Counted from the stretch's first letter, positions 1 to 9,265 are shown. The stretch is 64,000 nt of DNA from Gaiellasilicea sp963705515 (GCA_963705515.1 CAVPJV010000008.1:682001-746000); one strand, 5' to 3'. Made by a program: numbers and translations. Notes: generated from the letters alone by a model not told the origin.

Positions 1-118
1 CAGCGGCACCCGGCCGTGCGCGGCGACGATCTCGCTCGGCCCGCTCTCGATCTCGGTCGCGACTGCCCGCTCGCGTGTCGTTGCTCGGGCTCGCCGTCGG
101 TGCTGCTCCTCGGCGGCC

Positions 119-430
119 TTGCGCTCGCCACGGGACGACGGCGCGACGGACGACGACGAGCACGAGCGGATCCGCGCGCGCTACGGGCATCTGCTCCTTC
201 CCGTCTGCTGCCGCTCCGGCCACTGGGAGCATGCGATCGAGCTCACCGATATCGCTGCGCTCGTCGCGCGTCGCCGAGCATCAGGGCAAGCTGATCCTCC
301 ACGTCACCGAGGGCGAACGAGCGCTTCGTACGTCGTCGAGGACGGCAGCACGGTGTACCGCTATCGCGTGCACGCACCGCAGCCCGTCGCGTCGATGGTG
401 TGGCCGCCGGCCGCCACGCGATCTTCGCGC
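119..430 (+). pseudogene. Frameshifted remnant, possibly DUF5305-like C-terminus
   Basis: No single frame is convincing, but protein-like pieces follow one another in different frames: one with IRARYGHLLLPVC and WEHAIELTDIAALV (about 175-275), one with EHQGKLILHVTEGE (about 278-320), and one with ASYVVEDGSTVYRYRVHA (about 326-375). Joined, they resemble the end of a membrane-anchored DUF5305-type protein, which commonly ends in a YLVEDG..YRY-like strand; that family assignment is from memory and tentative. At least two indels are needed to join the pieces, and the 5' part lies outside the window. Either a decaying gene or an error-rich sequence edge. Confidence 0.35.
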
Positions 431-436
431 CGAGCG

Positions 437-829
437 ATGAGGCCGGCAAGGCTCGTCACGCTACGCCGCGTCGGAGCGGCGTGCGGGCTCGTGCTCGTCT
501 CGGCGCTCGCGGCGACGAACTCGGTGCCCGGTCTCGCGCGCGGAGCGCGACGTCAGCACGATCACGGTCGACCAGAAGAAGCCGCAGCCGACCTGCAACG
601 GGATCACGGTCACCGTCATCGTCACGGGCGGCGGCAACGGCGCGAACAGCGCCGACCTCTGCTCGGCACCGCCGCGGCGAACACGAATCTCCGCGGCATG
701 GCCGGCAACGACTGCATCCTCGGCGGCGGCGGCAACGACATGCTCCGCGGGGACGGCGGCACCGACGTCTGCATCGGCGGCCCGGGCACCGACACCTTCC
801 ACGCCACCTGCGAGACCCAGATCCAGTGA
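437..829 (+). pseudogene. Secreted RTX-type (hemolysin-like Ca-binding repeat) protein, two frameshifts
   Basis: An ATG at 437 opens a basic N-terminus and hydrophobic stretch (CGLVLVSALAATNSV) typical of a signal peptide. From about 543 the sensible translation moves to another frame (STITVDQKKPQPTCNGITV). From about 659 it returns to the first frame with LRGMAGNDCILGGGGNDMLRG and GGPGTD, which are GGxGxD calcium-binding repeats that normally fold into an extracellular beta-roll. The product would be a small exported protein of about 130 residues. The two frame changes compensate each other, which fits indel errors; true decay cannot be excluded. It ends 65 bp before alr. Confidence 0.5.
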
Positions 830-881
830 GAGCGCCTGGCGTCGCGAGACGCTGAGGCCCCGCAACGCCAGGCCTCCCCCG

Positions 882-887
882 TAGCAT
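882..887 (+). promoter_or_regulatory. Putative -10 box of alr (leaderless type)
   Basis: TAGCAT lies 7 nt before the GTG start of alr. With a normal -10 to start-site distance, the transcript would begin at or next to the start codon. No Shine-Dalgarno sequence is visible in the gap. The same arrangement recurs before several other genes in the window. Confidence 0.45.
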
Positions 888-894
888 CGGGCTC

Positions 895-1914
895 GTGGCC
901 CGCTCTGACCTGATCGTCGACCTGGGTGCGATCCGGCGGAACGTCCGGACGATGCTCACGGCGCTCGAGGGTGCGGAGCTCTGGGCCGTCGTCAAGGCGG
1001 ACGGCTACGGGCACGGCGCGGTCGACGTCGGCGGCGCGGCGCTCGGGGCAGGGGCGACCGCGCTCTGCGTCGCGACGGTGCCAGAAGGGCTGGCGCTGCT
1101 GCAGGCGCTCGGTCCGGCGCGCATCCTCGTGATGGGCCCGGCCACCAGCAGGGAGATCGCAGATGCTCGCGACGCCGGGCTCGAGCTCGTGATCGCCGAC
1201 GGCGAAGTCCCGGAGGGTGTCCGCGTCCATCTCAAGCTCGACACGGGTATGGGCCGCTGGGGACTGGCCGAGCTGCCGGTGCCGGGGCGGGAGGTCGTCG
1301 GGCTGATGAGCCACTTCGCCTCGGCGGACAGTGACGCCGCCTTTACGGAGCTTCAGATTGAGCGCTTCGCCGCCGCGACCGCCGAGTACGCCTTCCTGAC
1401 GCGGCACATCGCCAACAGCGCAGGCGCACTCCGCTATCCCTCGGCCCGCTTCGACGCCGCCCGCTGCGGGATCGCGCTCTACGGGATCTCGCCCTTCGGC
1501 ACGAATCCTGCCGAGGACGGGCTGGAGCCGGCGCTGCGCTGGGAGTCACAGCTCGCGCAGGTGCGGCACGTACAGCCCGGCGACTCGACCGGCTACGGCC
1601 GCCGCTGGATCGCCGAGCGGCCGACCTGGATCGGGATCGTCCCGGTCGGCTACGCGGACGGCTTCCGGCGCGACCTGACCGGGACGGAGGTGCGCGTCGC
1701 CGGCGAGCTTCGGCCCGTCGTCGGAACCGTGTCGATGGACGCGTTCGCGGTCGAGCTCGACCGCGAACTGCCGGTCGGGACACCTGTGACGCTCCTCGGT
1801 CACGGCGTCCAGGCCGAAGCGCACGCCCGCACTGCGGGGACGATCGGGTACGAGATCGTCACCGGGATCCGCAGCACGCCCGATCGCACACGCCGGACCG
1901 TGATTGACGGCTAA
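895..1914 (+). CDS. alr: Alanine racemase
   Basis: This PLP-dependent enzyme interconverts L- and D-alanine and supplies D-Ala for peptidoglycan. The 339-residue protein shows the PLP-lysine motif VVKADGYGHG (K34), the substrate-cage HLKLDTGMGRWG, and the C-terminal domain with STGYGRRW (second catalytic base Tyr) and GTVSMDAF. It is slightly shorter than the usual 360-380 residues. The GTG start is supported by the conserved N-terminus beginning immediately and by a TAGCAT box 7 nt upstream. Its TAA stop overlaps the CsoR-type palindrome that controls the following copA, so the copper operator sits directly at the end of this gene. Confidence 0.93.
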   Translation: MARSDLIVDLGAIRRNVRTMLTALEGAELWAVVKADGYGHGAVDVGGAALGAGATALCVATVPEGLALLQALGPARILVMGPATSREIADARDAGLELVIADGEVPEGVRVHLKLDTGMGRWGLAELPVPGREVVGLMSHFASADSDAAFTELQIERFAAATAEYAFLTRHIANSAGALRYPSARFDAARCGIALYGISPFGTNPAEDGLEPALRWESQLAQVRHVQPGDSTGYGRRWIAERPTWIGIVPVGYADGFRRDLTGTEVRVAGELRPVVGTVSMDAFAVELDRELPVGTPVTLLGHGVQAEAHARTAGTIGYEIVTGIRSTPDRTRRTVIDG

Positions 1915-1933
1915 TACCCCCTAGGGGTACTGT
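1915..1933 (+). promoter_or_regulatory. CsoR-type operator overlapping the copA promoter
   Basis: TACCCCCTAGGGGTA (1915-1929) is a near-perfect GC-core palindrome flanked by TA, the form of copper-sensing CsoR operators. TACTGT (1928-1933) overlaps its right end and lies 8 nt before the copA ATG, so it can serve as the -10. CsoR bound here would block the promoter until Cu(I) releases it. The csoR gene itself is the second gene of the operon, giving an autoregulatory loop. Confidence 0.75.
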
Positions 1934-1941
1934 GTACGGTA

Positions 1942-4020
1942 ATGAGCGTCCAGCGGCTCGACCTGCCGATCGAGGGGATGACGTGCGCAGCGTGCGCCGT
2001 TCGCGTCGAGAAGACGCTGAACAAGCTCGACGGTGTGTCAGCGGCCGTCAACTACGCGACTGAACGCGCTTCGGTCGCGTTCGACACCGTCACGGTCTCG
2101 CCGGAGCAGCTGGTCGCGGCCGTCGAGTCGGCCGGATACGGCGCTTCGGTGCCGCGTGGCGAGGCCGTCGAGGAGCCGCACGGGACCTCGACGGACGGGC
2201 TCCGGCGGCGCCTGGCTCTCTCGGCGGTGCTGACGTTGCCCGTGCTGGCGCTCGCGATGATCCCGCCGCTCCAGTTCGACGGGTGGGAGTGGGTCTCGCT
2301 GCTGCTCGCGACGCCGGTCGTCCTCTGGGGTGGCTGGCCCTTCCACCGCGCCGCACTCCTGAACGCGCGCCACGGCGCTGCGACGATGGACACGTTGATC
2401 TCGATCGGCACGCTCGCCGCCTGGAGCTGGTCGTTGGTCGCGCTCGGCCTCGACGAGGGGGAGCTCTACTTCGAGGTCGCCTCCGTGGTGACGGTGCTCA
2501 TCCTCCTCGGCCGCTACTTCGAGGCTCGGGCCAAGCGCCGCGCCGGCGCCGCCCTGAAGGCGCTGCTGGAGCTCGGCGCGAAGGACGTCGCCGTCGTCGG
2601 TCCCGGCGGTGAGGAACGGCGCGTGCCCGTGGAGGAGCTGCGCGTCGGCGATCTCTTCGTCGTCCGGCCGGGCGAGAAGATCGCCACCGACGGCGTGATC
2701 GAGTCGGGCCAGTCCTCCATCGATACGTCGCTGCTCACGGGCGAGAGCGTTCCCGTCGAGATGGGTCCCGGCGACGAGGCGATCGGAGCGACCGTGAACG
2801 TCTCCGGCCGGTTGGTCGTCCGGGCGACGCACGTCGGCGCCGACACCGCGGTCGCCCAGATCGGGCGGCTCGTCACCGAGGCGCAGGCGGGCAAGGCGCC
2901 GGTGCAGCGGCTCGCCGACCGGGTCTCGGCGATCTTCGTCCCGATCGTGATCGGGATCGCGCTTGCGACGCTCGGGTTCTGGCTCGTCACCGGCTCGGAC
3001 CCGGCGTTCGCCTTCGGTGCGGCCGTCGCAGTCCTGATCATCGCGTGCCCCTGCGCGCTCGGGCTCGCGACGCCGACGGCGCTCCTCGTCGGCTCCGGCC
3101 GCGGCGCGCAGCTCGGCGTCCTGATCAAAGGGCCTGAGGTGCTGGAGCAGACGCGCCGCGCCACCACGATCGTCCTCGACAAGACCGGCACGGTCACCGA
3201 GGGCCGGATGACGCTCGTCGCCGTCGAGACGCTGAACGGCGCCTCGCGCGCCGAGGTGCTGCGGCTGGCAGGCGCGGTCGAGGATGCGAGCGAGCATCCC
3301 GTCGCCAGAGCGGTGGCCGACGCGGCGCGGGCCGAGGTCGGCGTGCTTCCCGTGGCCACGGAGTTCCGCAATCTCCCGGGTCAGGGCGTCGTCGGCACCG
3401 TCGACGGGCTCGAGGTGACGGTCGACCGGGCCGGTGTGCACTGGGGCGGCGAGCTGCGCGCGCGCCTCGTCGTCGAGGACACCGTCAAGCCGACGAGCGC
3501 CGAGGCGATCCGCGAGCTGCAGGCGCTCGGCCTGACGCCTGTCCTGCTGACCGGGGACTCCGAGGCGACGGCCCGCCGCGTCGCCGCCGACGTCGGGATC
3601 GAGCGGGTGCTTGCCGAGGTGTACCCGGGCGACAAGGCGGCCGAGGTGAGGCAACTGCAGGAGGAGGGCGAGGTCGTCGCGATGGTCGGCGACGGCGTCA
3701 ACGATGCACCCGCACTCGCGCAGGCGGATCTCGGGATCGCGATCGGCACTGGTGCCGACGTCGCGATCGAGGCGTCCGACCTGACGCTCGTCTCGGGCGA
3801 CCTGCGCGCCGCGGTCGACGCGATCAGGCTCTCGCGGCGGGTGCTCGCCACGATCAAGGGCAACCTCTTCTGGGCGTTCGCCTACAACGTGGCCGCGATC
3901 CCGCTCGCCGCGGCCGGCTATCTGAACCCGATCGTCGCGGCGGCGGCGATGGCGTTCTCGAGCGTTTTCGTCGTCACCAACTCGCTGCGCCTGCGGGCGT
4001 TCCGGAGCGTCCGCGCATGA
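1942..4020 (+). CDS. copA: Copper-exporting P1B-type ATPase
   Basis: This is a 692-residue Cu(I) efflux pump of the cytoplasmic membrane. It has one N-terminal heavy-metal domain with GMTCAAC (C15, C18), then membrane helices, the actuator motif LTGESVPVE, and the ion-site motif CPC (C369-C371) in IIACPCALGLATPTAL. The phosphorylation site DKTGT (D413), GDGVNDAPALAQ and a final helix pair follow. A single HMA domain is usual for bacterial CopA. It is transcribed from a CsoR-type operator/promoter immediately upstream and overlaps csoR by 4 bp (ATGA), so the two are coexpressed and probably translationally coupled. Confidence 0.95.
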   Translation: MSVQRLDLPIEGMTCAACAVRVEKTLNKLDGVSAAVNYATERASVAFDTVTVSPEQLVAAVESAGYGASVPRGEAVEEPHGTSTDGLRRRLALSAVLTLPVLALAMIPPLQFDGWEWVSLLLATPVVLWGGWPFHRAALLNARHGAATMDTLISIGTLAAWSWSLVALGLDEGELYFEVASVVTVLILLGRYFEARAKRRAGAALKALLELGAKDVAVVGPGGEERRVPVEELRVGDLFVVRPGEKIATDGVIESGQSSIDTSLLTGESVPVEMGPGDEAIGATVNVSGRLVVRATHVGADTAVAQIGRLVTEAQAGKAPVQRLADRVSAIFVPIVIGIALATLGFWLVTGSDPAFAFGAAVAVLIIACPCALGLATPTALLVGSGRGAQLGVLIKGPEVLEQTRRATTIVLDKTGTVTEGRMTLVAVETLNGASRAEVLRLAGAVEDASEHPVARAVADAARAEVGVLPVATEFRNLPGQGVVGTVDGLEVTVDRAGVHWGGELRARLVVEDTVKPTSAEAIRELQALGLTPVLLTGDSEATARRVAADVGIERVLAEVYPGDKAAEVRQLQEEGEVVAMVGDGVNDAPALAQADLGIAIGTGADVAIEASDLTLVSGDLRAAVDAIRLSRRVLATIKGNLFWAFAYNVAAIPLAAAGYLNPIVAAAAMAFSSVFVVTNSLRLRAFRSVRA

Positions 4021-4310
4021 GCGACCACGCCCACGGCTACGACAAGGACGCGATCGGGAAGCGGCTCCGGCGGATCGAGGGGCAGGTGCGCGGGATCGAG
4101 AAGATGGTCGACGAGGAGCGCTACTGCATCGACATCCTGACCCAGATCGGCGCGGCGATGACCGCGCTCGAGAACGTGGGCCTCAAGGTGCTCGACGACC
4201 ACGTCAACCACTGCGTCGCCGACGCGATGGCGTCCGGGGACGAGGCCGACGCGCGAGCGAAGACCGACGAGCTGCTCGCGGCCGTGCAGCGGTTTACGAA
4301 GACGCGCTAG
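4017..4310 (+). CDS. csoR: Copper-sensing repressor CsoR
   Basis: This 97-residue all-helical repressor carries the CsoR ligand triad C37, H62 and C66 in EERYCIDIL and DDHVNHC, matching the Cys-His-Cys Cu(I) site of the family. The N-terminal RLRRIEGQVRGI is the DNA-contacting helix. In the apo form it should bind the palindrome before copA and be released by Cu(I). It follows copA with an ATGA overlap. Its TAG stop shares a CTAG with the stop of the convergent SDR gene, so the two genes overlap by 4 bp at their ends. Confidence 0.94.
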   Translation: MSDHAHGYDKDAIGKRLRRIEGQVRGIEKMVDEERYCIDILTQIGAAMTALENVGLKVLDDHVNHCVADAMASGDEADARAKTDELLAAVQRFTKTR

Positions 4311-5065
4311 CTCGAGGCGGGCCGCTTGTAGCCCGAGCGGGCCACGAGACGCGCCGAGAGGCCGGGCAGCAAGACCTGGGCGAGCGAGAAGAGCCGGTAC
4401 CACCGCGGCACGAAGAGCTCGCGCTTCCCCGACTCGACGGCGTTCGCGATCCGGTCCGCGACGACGTCCGGGGTGATCACCGCACGCCGGAAGAACGGGT
4501 TCCGCAGCACCGAGCGCTGCGGGAACCCCTCCGTCTCGACGAAGCCCGGCAGCACCGTGTGCACGCGCACGCCACGTCCCGCGAGCAGGCCGGTGAGCGA
4601 GCGGGAGAACGCCAGCTGCGCGTGCTTGGAGGCGGCGTAGGGCCCGGCGGGGGCGAAGGCGACGGTCCCCGCGACCGAGACGACGTTGACGACGTGCGAG
4701 CCGGGCTGTAGCCCCGCGTCGAGCGCCCTGACCATCCAGACGCCGCCGAGGTAGTTCGTCCGCAGCACTGCCTCGATCCGTTCGGGCTCGAGCGAGAAGA
4801 AGGTGCCGCGGCCCGGGATACCGGCGTTGTTGACGAGCAGGTCGATGCGGGGATGCCGCTGCAGGATCGCCGCGGCGGCGCGGTCGACGTCCGCGCGGTC
4901 GGAGACGTCGCAGACCTCGTACTCGCCGCCCAGCTCGGTCGCGAGCCGCTCGAGCCGGTCCTGTCTGCGCGCGACGAGGAGCGGCCGCCACCCGCGCCGC
5001 GCCAGCTCCCGCGCCGTCGCCTCGCCGATGCCGCTGGAGGCGCCCGTGACGACGGCGAGCTTCAC
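4307..5065 (-). CDS. Short-chain dehydrogenase/reductase (SDR)
   Basis: Classical SDR of about 252 residues: N-terminal nucleotide site VTGASSGIGEATAREL, NNAG (LLVNNAGIPGRG), catalytic Ser in VVSVAGTVAF and YAASK (Tyr/Lys). The arginine after the first strand (VARRQDR) suggests NADP preference. I place the start at GTG 5065, just before KLAVVTGASSGIG. The open frame extends to 5143, but that would overlap the upstream protease and add a low-complexity tail. Substrate cannot be told. It follows the subtilase gene by 10 nt and may be cotranscribed with it. Confidence 0.85.
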   Translation of the reverse strand: MKLAVVTGASSGIGEATARELARRGWRPLLVARRQDRLERLATELGGEYEVCDVSDRADVDRAAAAILQRHPRIDLLVNNAGIPGRGTFFSLEPERIEAVLRTNYLGGVWMVRALDAGLQPGSHVVNVVSVAGTVAFAPAGPYAASKHAQLAFSRSLTGLLAGRGVRVHTVLPGFVETEGFPQRSVLRNPFFRRAVITPDVVADRIANAVESGKRELFVPRWYRLFSLAQVLLPGLSARLVARSGYKRPASS

Positions 5066-5075
5066 GCGGGGGAGC

Positions 5076-8000
5076 CTACGGGCAGACGCGAACGACGCGC
5101 TGGGCTTCGGCTTTGCGGCCCTTGGCGTCGGTGACGATCGCACGGAGCGTGTGCCGGCCCTTCGCGGCGCCGCCGCGGCGCCAGGTCGTCCCGTAGATCC
5201 CGGCCGTGCCGCGACGGACGGTCGCGATCGGCTTGGTGCCGAGGAGGAACTGGATCGAGCGGACCTTCGCGGTCGAGCCCGCCAGCACGGTCAGCGGCGT
5301 GCTCGGCGTCGAGCACTCGCGGATCTCGGGCGTGAGCCAGGTGATCGTCGGCCCGTCGACGACTGTGATCGGCCCGCCGGCGAACGCGGTGTTCGGGAGC
5401 AGCTCGTCGCCGACGGAGTCGACGTTCTTCGCCTCCTGGAAATCGGCGGCGGACGCCTGCACCTGCCGCTTGCCGGTGCGGACCTGCGGCGCGTCGTTCG
5501 GGATCGGGAAGAGCGCGATTCCGCTGCTCGGGTCGTAGGCGACGGCTCCGATCAGGGTCTGGCCGTAGCCGACCACGAGCGAGTACGGATCGACGCCCGA
5601 GCCGAGATCGACGACGCGCAGGGCGATCGTCGGCCGGCCGGCCGAGACGCGGCTGGTCAGGAGCCCGAGCAGCGGCGGCTGGACGTCGTCGACCCAGGCC
5701 TGGAGGACGTAGGCGCCGCCGAGCGACCGGCCGGTGAAGAGATCGCGGCCCGAATCGACTGCGACGTAGTACGCCTTCGTGCGCGGGAAGACCGTGCCCG
5801 CCGCTCCGATGTCGAGCGGGAAGTCGACCGTCAGGTTGTTGACGTTCACGGGCAGGCCGGCGTAGCCCTGGACGTCGTTCTCGTCGGCCGAGCCGAGGAA
5901 CCACGGGTGGATGAGCGAGCCGGGCGTCGAGACGATCACCGCGGCCCCGACGTTCACGGCCGGCTCGTCGAGCCTGATCCGGTACAGGGTCTCGCCGCCG
6001 TCCTCGTTCACGGGCGCGCCGGTGTAGTTGGGCGCCGGCCCGAAGGCTGCCGCGGGGTACTTGTAGACCGAGGCGCGCGAGACGCCGCGGCGCGTGTCGC
6101 CCTGCTGGATCTGCCGCAGGGGGACGACCGGCGCCGACTCGAGGCCGGGGCGCGTCACGAGAATGGCGTAGGCGACCTTGCGCGTGACCGAGCCGCGGCG
6201 CAGGAGCAGGAAGCCGTATGCCTCGCCTGCCGTTGCGTTCGCGGCGGCGTTGGCGGTGACCGGGATCTGCGCGCTGCCGCCGGGGGCGATCGAGACCGCG
6301 CCGGGGACGACGATCTGCACGCCGCTCGGCTGCGACTGCGCCTTGACCTCGATCGTCCACGTGCCGGCGCCGTCACCGGCGTCGGAGAGCGCCAGCAGCA
6401 GCGACTTCGAGGCAGCGCCGCGGTTGACGTTCATGTCCGAGTACGAGAGCGAGACCGGATCCGTGAACAGTTTCGGGTCGTTCGCGCCGAGCAGGTCGAC
6501 CTCGCCGGAGCCTGACGTCAGGACGGGCGCCTCGACCGTGCGCGCCGTGTCTGCCCACGCAGGCGCGGCCGTCGAGACGAGTGCAGACTTGACCTGCTGC
6601 GGCGACCAGTTGGGATGGCGCTGGAGCAGGAGCGCTGCGGCGCCGGCGACGTGCGGCGCGGCCATGCTCGTCCCGTCGAAGACGGCGAACGGGCCGCCGG
6701 CGCTCGGGAGCGTCGCGGAGAGGATCTGTCCACCGGGCGCGCCGACGTCCGGCTTCAACAGGTGCCCGAAGGCGGTCAGGCCGGCCGACGAGAAGCTCGT
6801 GACGACGCCGCCGCGGCCGGTCGAGAGATCGCGCGGGCCGCCGCCGATCCGTACCGTCGTGCGGCCGCCCCGGGCGGCGAGGAAGGCGCGAAGCTGCTGG
6901 CCGTCGAGGTCGGCGATCATCCCGCCACGGACGTCGAGCTGGACCGGGATCGGATTGGCCTCGCCCGGCCGGTTGTCGACGATCACGATCCCGATGCCGC
7001 CGGCGGCCTTCACGCGGGCGCTCTTGAGCGCGAAGGTGCAGGTGCCGCGGGAGACGAGCGCGATCGCGCCGTTCAGCGAGCCGCCGGGGAGCGGGCTCGG
7101 GCCGCCGTCGAGGTTTCCGGGCGGGCCGCAGAGGTCGCGCGGCACCGGCTGACCGTTCGAGCCGAGGATCGTGCCGACGTCGACGATTGTCTGATCCGCC
7201 GTCGCCCAGGCGGCCGGTGTCGCCGGGCCGGCTGTGCGCGCGAAGGGGATCCTCGTCAGCGGCTCAGGCGTCCCCGGTGCGCTCACCGAGAGCGCCGGCG
7301 CATAGACGTGCGAGTTCGAGAGCGCCGCGACAGAGATCGCGTCGGGGGCGCTGCCGGGCGAGCCGGCCGAGCCGACCCCGTAGTCGTCGCGGTCGTTGCC
7401 GGCCGAGATCACCGGGACGACGCCTGCGGCGGAGACGTTCCGCACCGCCTCGATCAGCGCGTCGCTGAGCGGGTCCGTCTGCGGGCCGCCGCCGGAGAAG
7501 TTGATCACGTCCATGCCGTCCTGCACTGCCGCCTCGAAGGCGGCGACGATCTCGGGCGTGTTGCCGACGTGTCCGACGGGCGTCGGCACGTTGAAGACCC
7601 TGTAGTTGCCGAGGTACGCGCGCGGCGCGACGCCGGAGAGCCCGGTCGTCTGCGGATGGTCGGCGCCGGCCGGCGCAGTCGTGCCCGCGTTGCCCGCCGC
7701 GATGCCGGCGACGTGCGTCCCGTGGAACGAGGCCTGCGGGTCGACCGCGAGCTTGGTGCGGTCGTCCGCGCCTGCGCCGACGAACGAGCGGGCGACGATC
7801 ACCTTTGGCGTCGTCCACTTCGTGCCGCCCTTCGGGAAGCCGGCCGGGTAGCTGTAGCCCTCCGGGTTGAAGAAGACGTTCGTCTGGTCGATGCCGTCGT
7901 CGACGACGGCGATCTTCATCCCCTCGCCGCTGCCGCCGCCGGCCGCCGCGAGCGCGCCCGCCCCGATCAGGCCGGGGCTGCGGTTGAGCGCGAGCGTGTA

Positions 8001-8459
8001 GCGGTAGCTCGGATAGAGCTTGCGCGCGAAGGAGAGCTTGGCCGCCTTCGCCAGCTGCGTCGCCGGCAGCTCGACCGCCATCCCGTTCAGGAGCAGCGTG
8101 TAGTTGCGCTCGACGGTGGCGCTCGGGATCGCTCGCTTCAGCGTCGCCGTGGCGGCCCGCTGCGCGCGCTGAAGCTTCGCGACATAGGCCTTGGCGCCGC
8201 GGCTCTGCACGTTCAGCCTGCGGGTGGCGCTGCTGCCGGCGAGCGTGCGGGAGTACGCGGCGAGCGGCGGGTCGGCCAGCGTCAGGATGACGGTGATCCG
8301 GCCCTTGCGATGAGCTGCCGGAACGGTGATCTTGCCGGCGCGAACGCGGGGGATCTGGAGTTCGCCACCGCGCCGCTCGATCGGCTGGAAGGCAGCGGCA
8401 GCAGACGACGTGGCGATCAGCGCCACGCCGAGTGCGAGAGATCCGACGAGGCGGCGCAC
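5076..8459 (-). CDS. Secreted subtilisin-like serine protease (S8) with PA and C-terminal Ig-like domains
   Basis: A 1127-residue exported protease. A signal peptide (RRLVGSLALGVALIATSSA) precedes an inhibitor-like propeptide (ITVILTLADPPLAAYS). The catalytic domain has Asp in IAVVDDGID (about D187), His in HGTHVAG (about H246), the oxyanion Asn in ISAGN and Ser in DGTSMAAPHVAG (about S598). A protease-associated domain (ALVSRGTCTFALKSA) is inserted before the Ser motif. The last 500 residues are beta-rich: a fibronectin-like layer, then a final domain with HTLRAIVTDAKG. I choose GTG 8459 because it starts the signal peptide and clears the divergent fabI start. Likely an extracellular scavenging protease. 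Confidence 0.9.
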   Translation of the reverse strand: MRRLVGSLALGVALIATSSAAAAFQPIERRGGELQIPRVRAGKITVPAAHRKGRITVILTLADPPLAAYSRTLAGSSATRRLNVQSRGAKAYVAKLQRAQRAATATLKRAIPSATVERNYTLLLNGMAVELPATQLAKAAKLSFARKLYPSYRYTLALNRSPGLIGAGALAAAGGGSGEGMKIAVVDDGIDQTNVFFNPEGYSYPAGFPKGGTKWTTPKVIVARSFVGAGADDRTKLAVDPQASFHGTHVAGIAAGNAGTTAPAGADHPQTTGLSGVAPRAYLGNYRVFNVPTPVGHVGNTPEIVAAFEAAVQDGMDVINFSGGGPQTDPLSDALIEAVRNVSAAGVVPVISAGNDRDDYGVGSAGSPGSAPDAISVAALSNSHVYAPALSVSAPGTPEPLTRIPFARTAGPATPAAWATADQTIVDVGTILGSNGQPVPRDLCGPPGNLDGGPSPLPGGSLNGAIALVSRGTCTFALKSARVKAAGGIGIVIVDNRPGEANPIPVQLDVRGGMIADLDGQQLRAFLAARGGRTTVRIGGGPRDLSTGRGGVVTSFSSAGLTAFGHLLKPDVGAPGGQILSATLPSAGGPFAVFDGTSMAAPHVAGAAALLLQRHPNWSPQQVKSALVSTAAPAWADTARTVEAPVLTSGSGEVDLLGANDPKLFTDPVSLSYSDMNVNRGAASKSLLLALSDAGDGAGTWTIEVKAQSQPSGVQIVVPGAVSIAPGGSAQIPVTANAAANATAGEAYGFLLLRRGSVTRKVAYAILVTRPGLESAPVVPLRQIQQGDTRRGVSRASVYKYPAAAFGPAPNYTGAPVNEDGGETLYRIRLDEPAVNVGAAVIVSTPGSLIHPWFLGSADENDVQGYAGLPVNVNNLTVDFPLDIGAAGTVFPRTKAYYVAVDSGRDLFTGRSLGGAYVLQAWVDDVQPPLLGLLTSRVSAGRPTIALRVVDLGSGVDPYSLVVGYGQTLIGAVAYDPSSGIALFPIPNDAPQVRTGKRQVQASAADFQEAKNVDSVGDELLPNTAFAGGPITVVDGPTITWLTPEIRECSTPSTPLTVLAGSTAKVRSIQFLLGTKPIATVRRGTAGIYGTTWRRGGAAKGRHTLRAIVTDAKGRKAEAQRVVRVCP

Positions 8460-8476
8460 GGACGGCAGAGTAGCCG

Positions 8477-8482
8477 TAGGAT
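8477..8482 (+). promoter_or_regulatory. Putative -10 box of fabI (leaderless type)
   Basis: TAGGAT ends 6 nt before the GTG start of fabI, in the short gap between divergent genes. No ribosome-binding site fits between the box and the start, so a leaderless transcript is likely. Confidence 0.45.
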
Positions 8483-8488
8483 CGCCGA

Positions 8489-9265
8489 GTGTCACGATTC
8501 GCGGGGAAACGCGCTCTCATCATGGGAGTCGCGAACAAACGCTCGATCGCCTGGGCGATTGCGAGGCGTCTGGCGGACGAGGGGGCAGAGCTCGCCTTCA
8601 CCTTCCAGGGGGAGCGGATCGAGAGCAACGTGCGCGAGCTGGCCGCCTCGGTCGACTCCACGCTCGTGACGCCGTGCGACGTCCGCGCCGACGAGGACGT
8701 CGACCGTGTCTTCGGCGAGGTCGCCGAGGCGTGGGACGGGAAGCTCGATCTCCTCGTTCACTCCGTCGCATTCGCGGCGGCTGAGGATCTGGAAGGACGG
8801 TTCACGGACACGCCCCGCGACCGCTTCTGGATGGCGGTCGACATCAGCGCCTACTCGCTCGTCGCAGCCTCGCGCGCGGCCGAGCCGCTGATGGCCGCCG
8901 CCGGCGGCGGCTCGATCGTGACGATGACCTACCTCGGCGGTGAGCGGGCCGTGCCGCACTACAACGTCATGGGCGTGGCGAAGGCGACGCTGGACGCGTC
9001 GGTCAAGTACCTCGCCTGGGACCTCGGCGAGCAGGAGATCCGCGTCAACGCCGTCTCAGCCGGACCGGTGCGCACGCTCGCCGCCCGCTCGATCGCCGGC
9101 TTCACCGAGATGGAGTCGATGTTCGTCGAGCGTGCGCCGCTGCGCCGTCACATCGACGCCGACGACGTCGCCGCCGCGTCGGCCTACCTGCTCTCGGACG
9201 ACGCGAAGAACGTCACCGGCACGACGCTCTATGTCGACGCCGGCTACCACTCGATGGGCATGTAG
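8489..9265 (+). CDS. fabI: Enoyl-[acyl-carrier-protein] reductase (NADH)
   Basis: FabI performs the last reduction of the fatty-acid elongation cycle (trans-2-enoyl-ACP to acyl-ACP) and is the triclosan/isoniazid-type target. The 258-residue protein has the FabI-specific nucleotide motif MGVANKRSIAWAIA, AFTFQGER, and the catalytic Tyr/Lys pair in YNVMGVAK within AVPHYNVMGVAKATL. It also has the C-terminal GTTLYVDAGYHSMGM, all diagnostic of FabI rather than a generic SDR. GTG start with TAGGAT 6 nt upstream. It stands alone and is divergent from the protease gene. Confidence 0.95.
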   Translation: MSRFAGKRALIMGVANKRSIAWAIARRLADEGAELAFTFQGERIESNVRELAASVDSTLVTPCDVRADEDVDRVFGEVAEAWDGKLDLLVHSVAFAAAEDLEGRFTDTPRDRFWMAVDISAYSLVAASRAAEPLMAAAGGGSIVTMTYLGGERAVPHYNVMGVAKATLDASVKYLAWDLGEQEIRVNAVSAGPVRTLAARSIAGFTEMESMFVERAPLRRHIDADDVAAASAYLLSDDAKNVTGTTLYVDAGYHSMGM

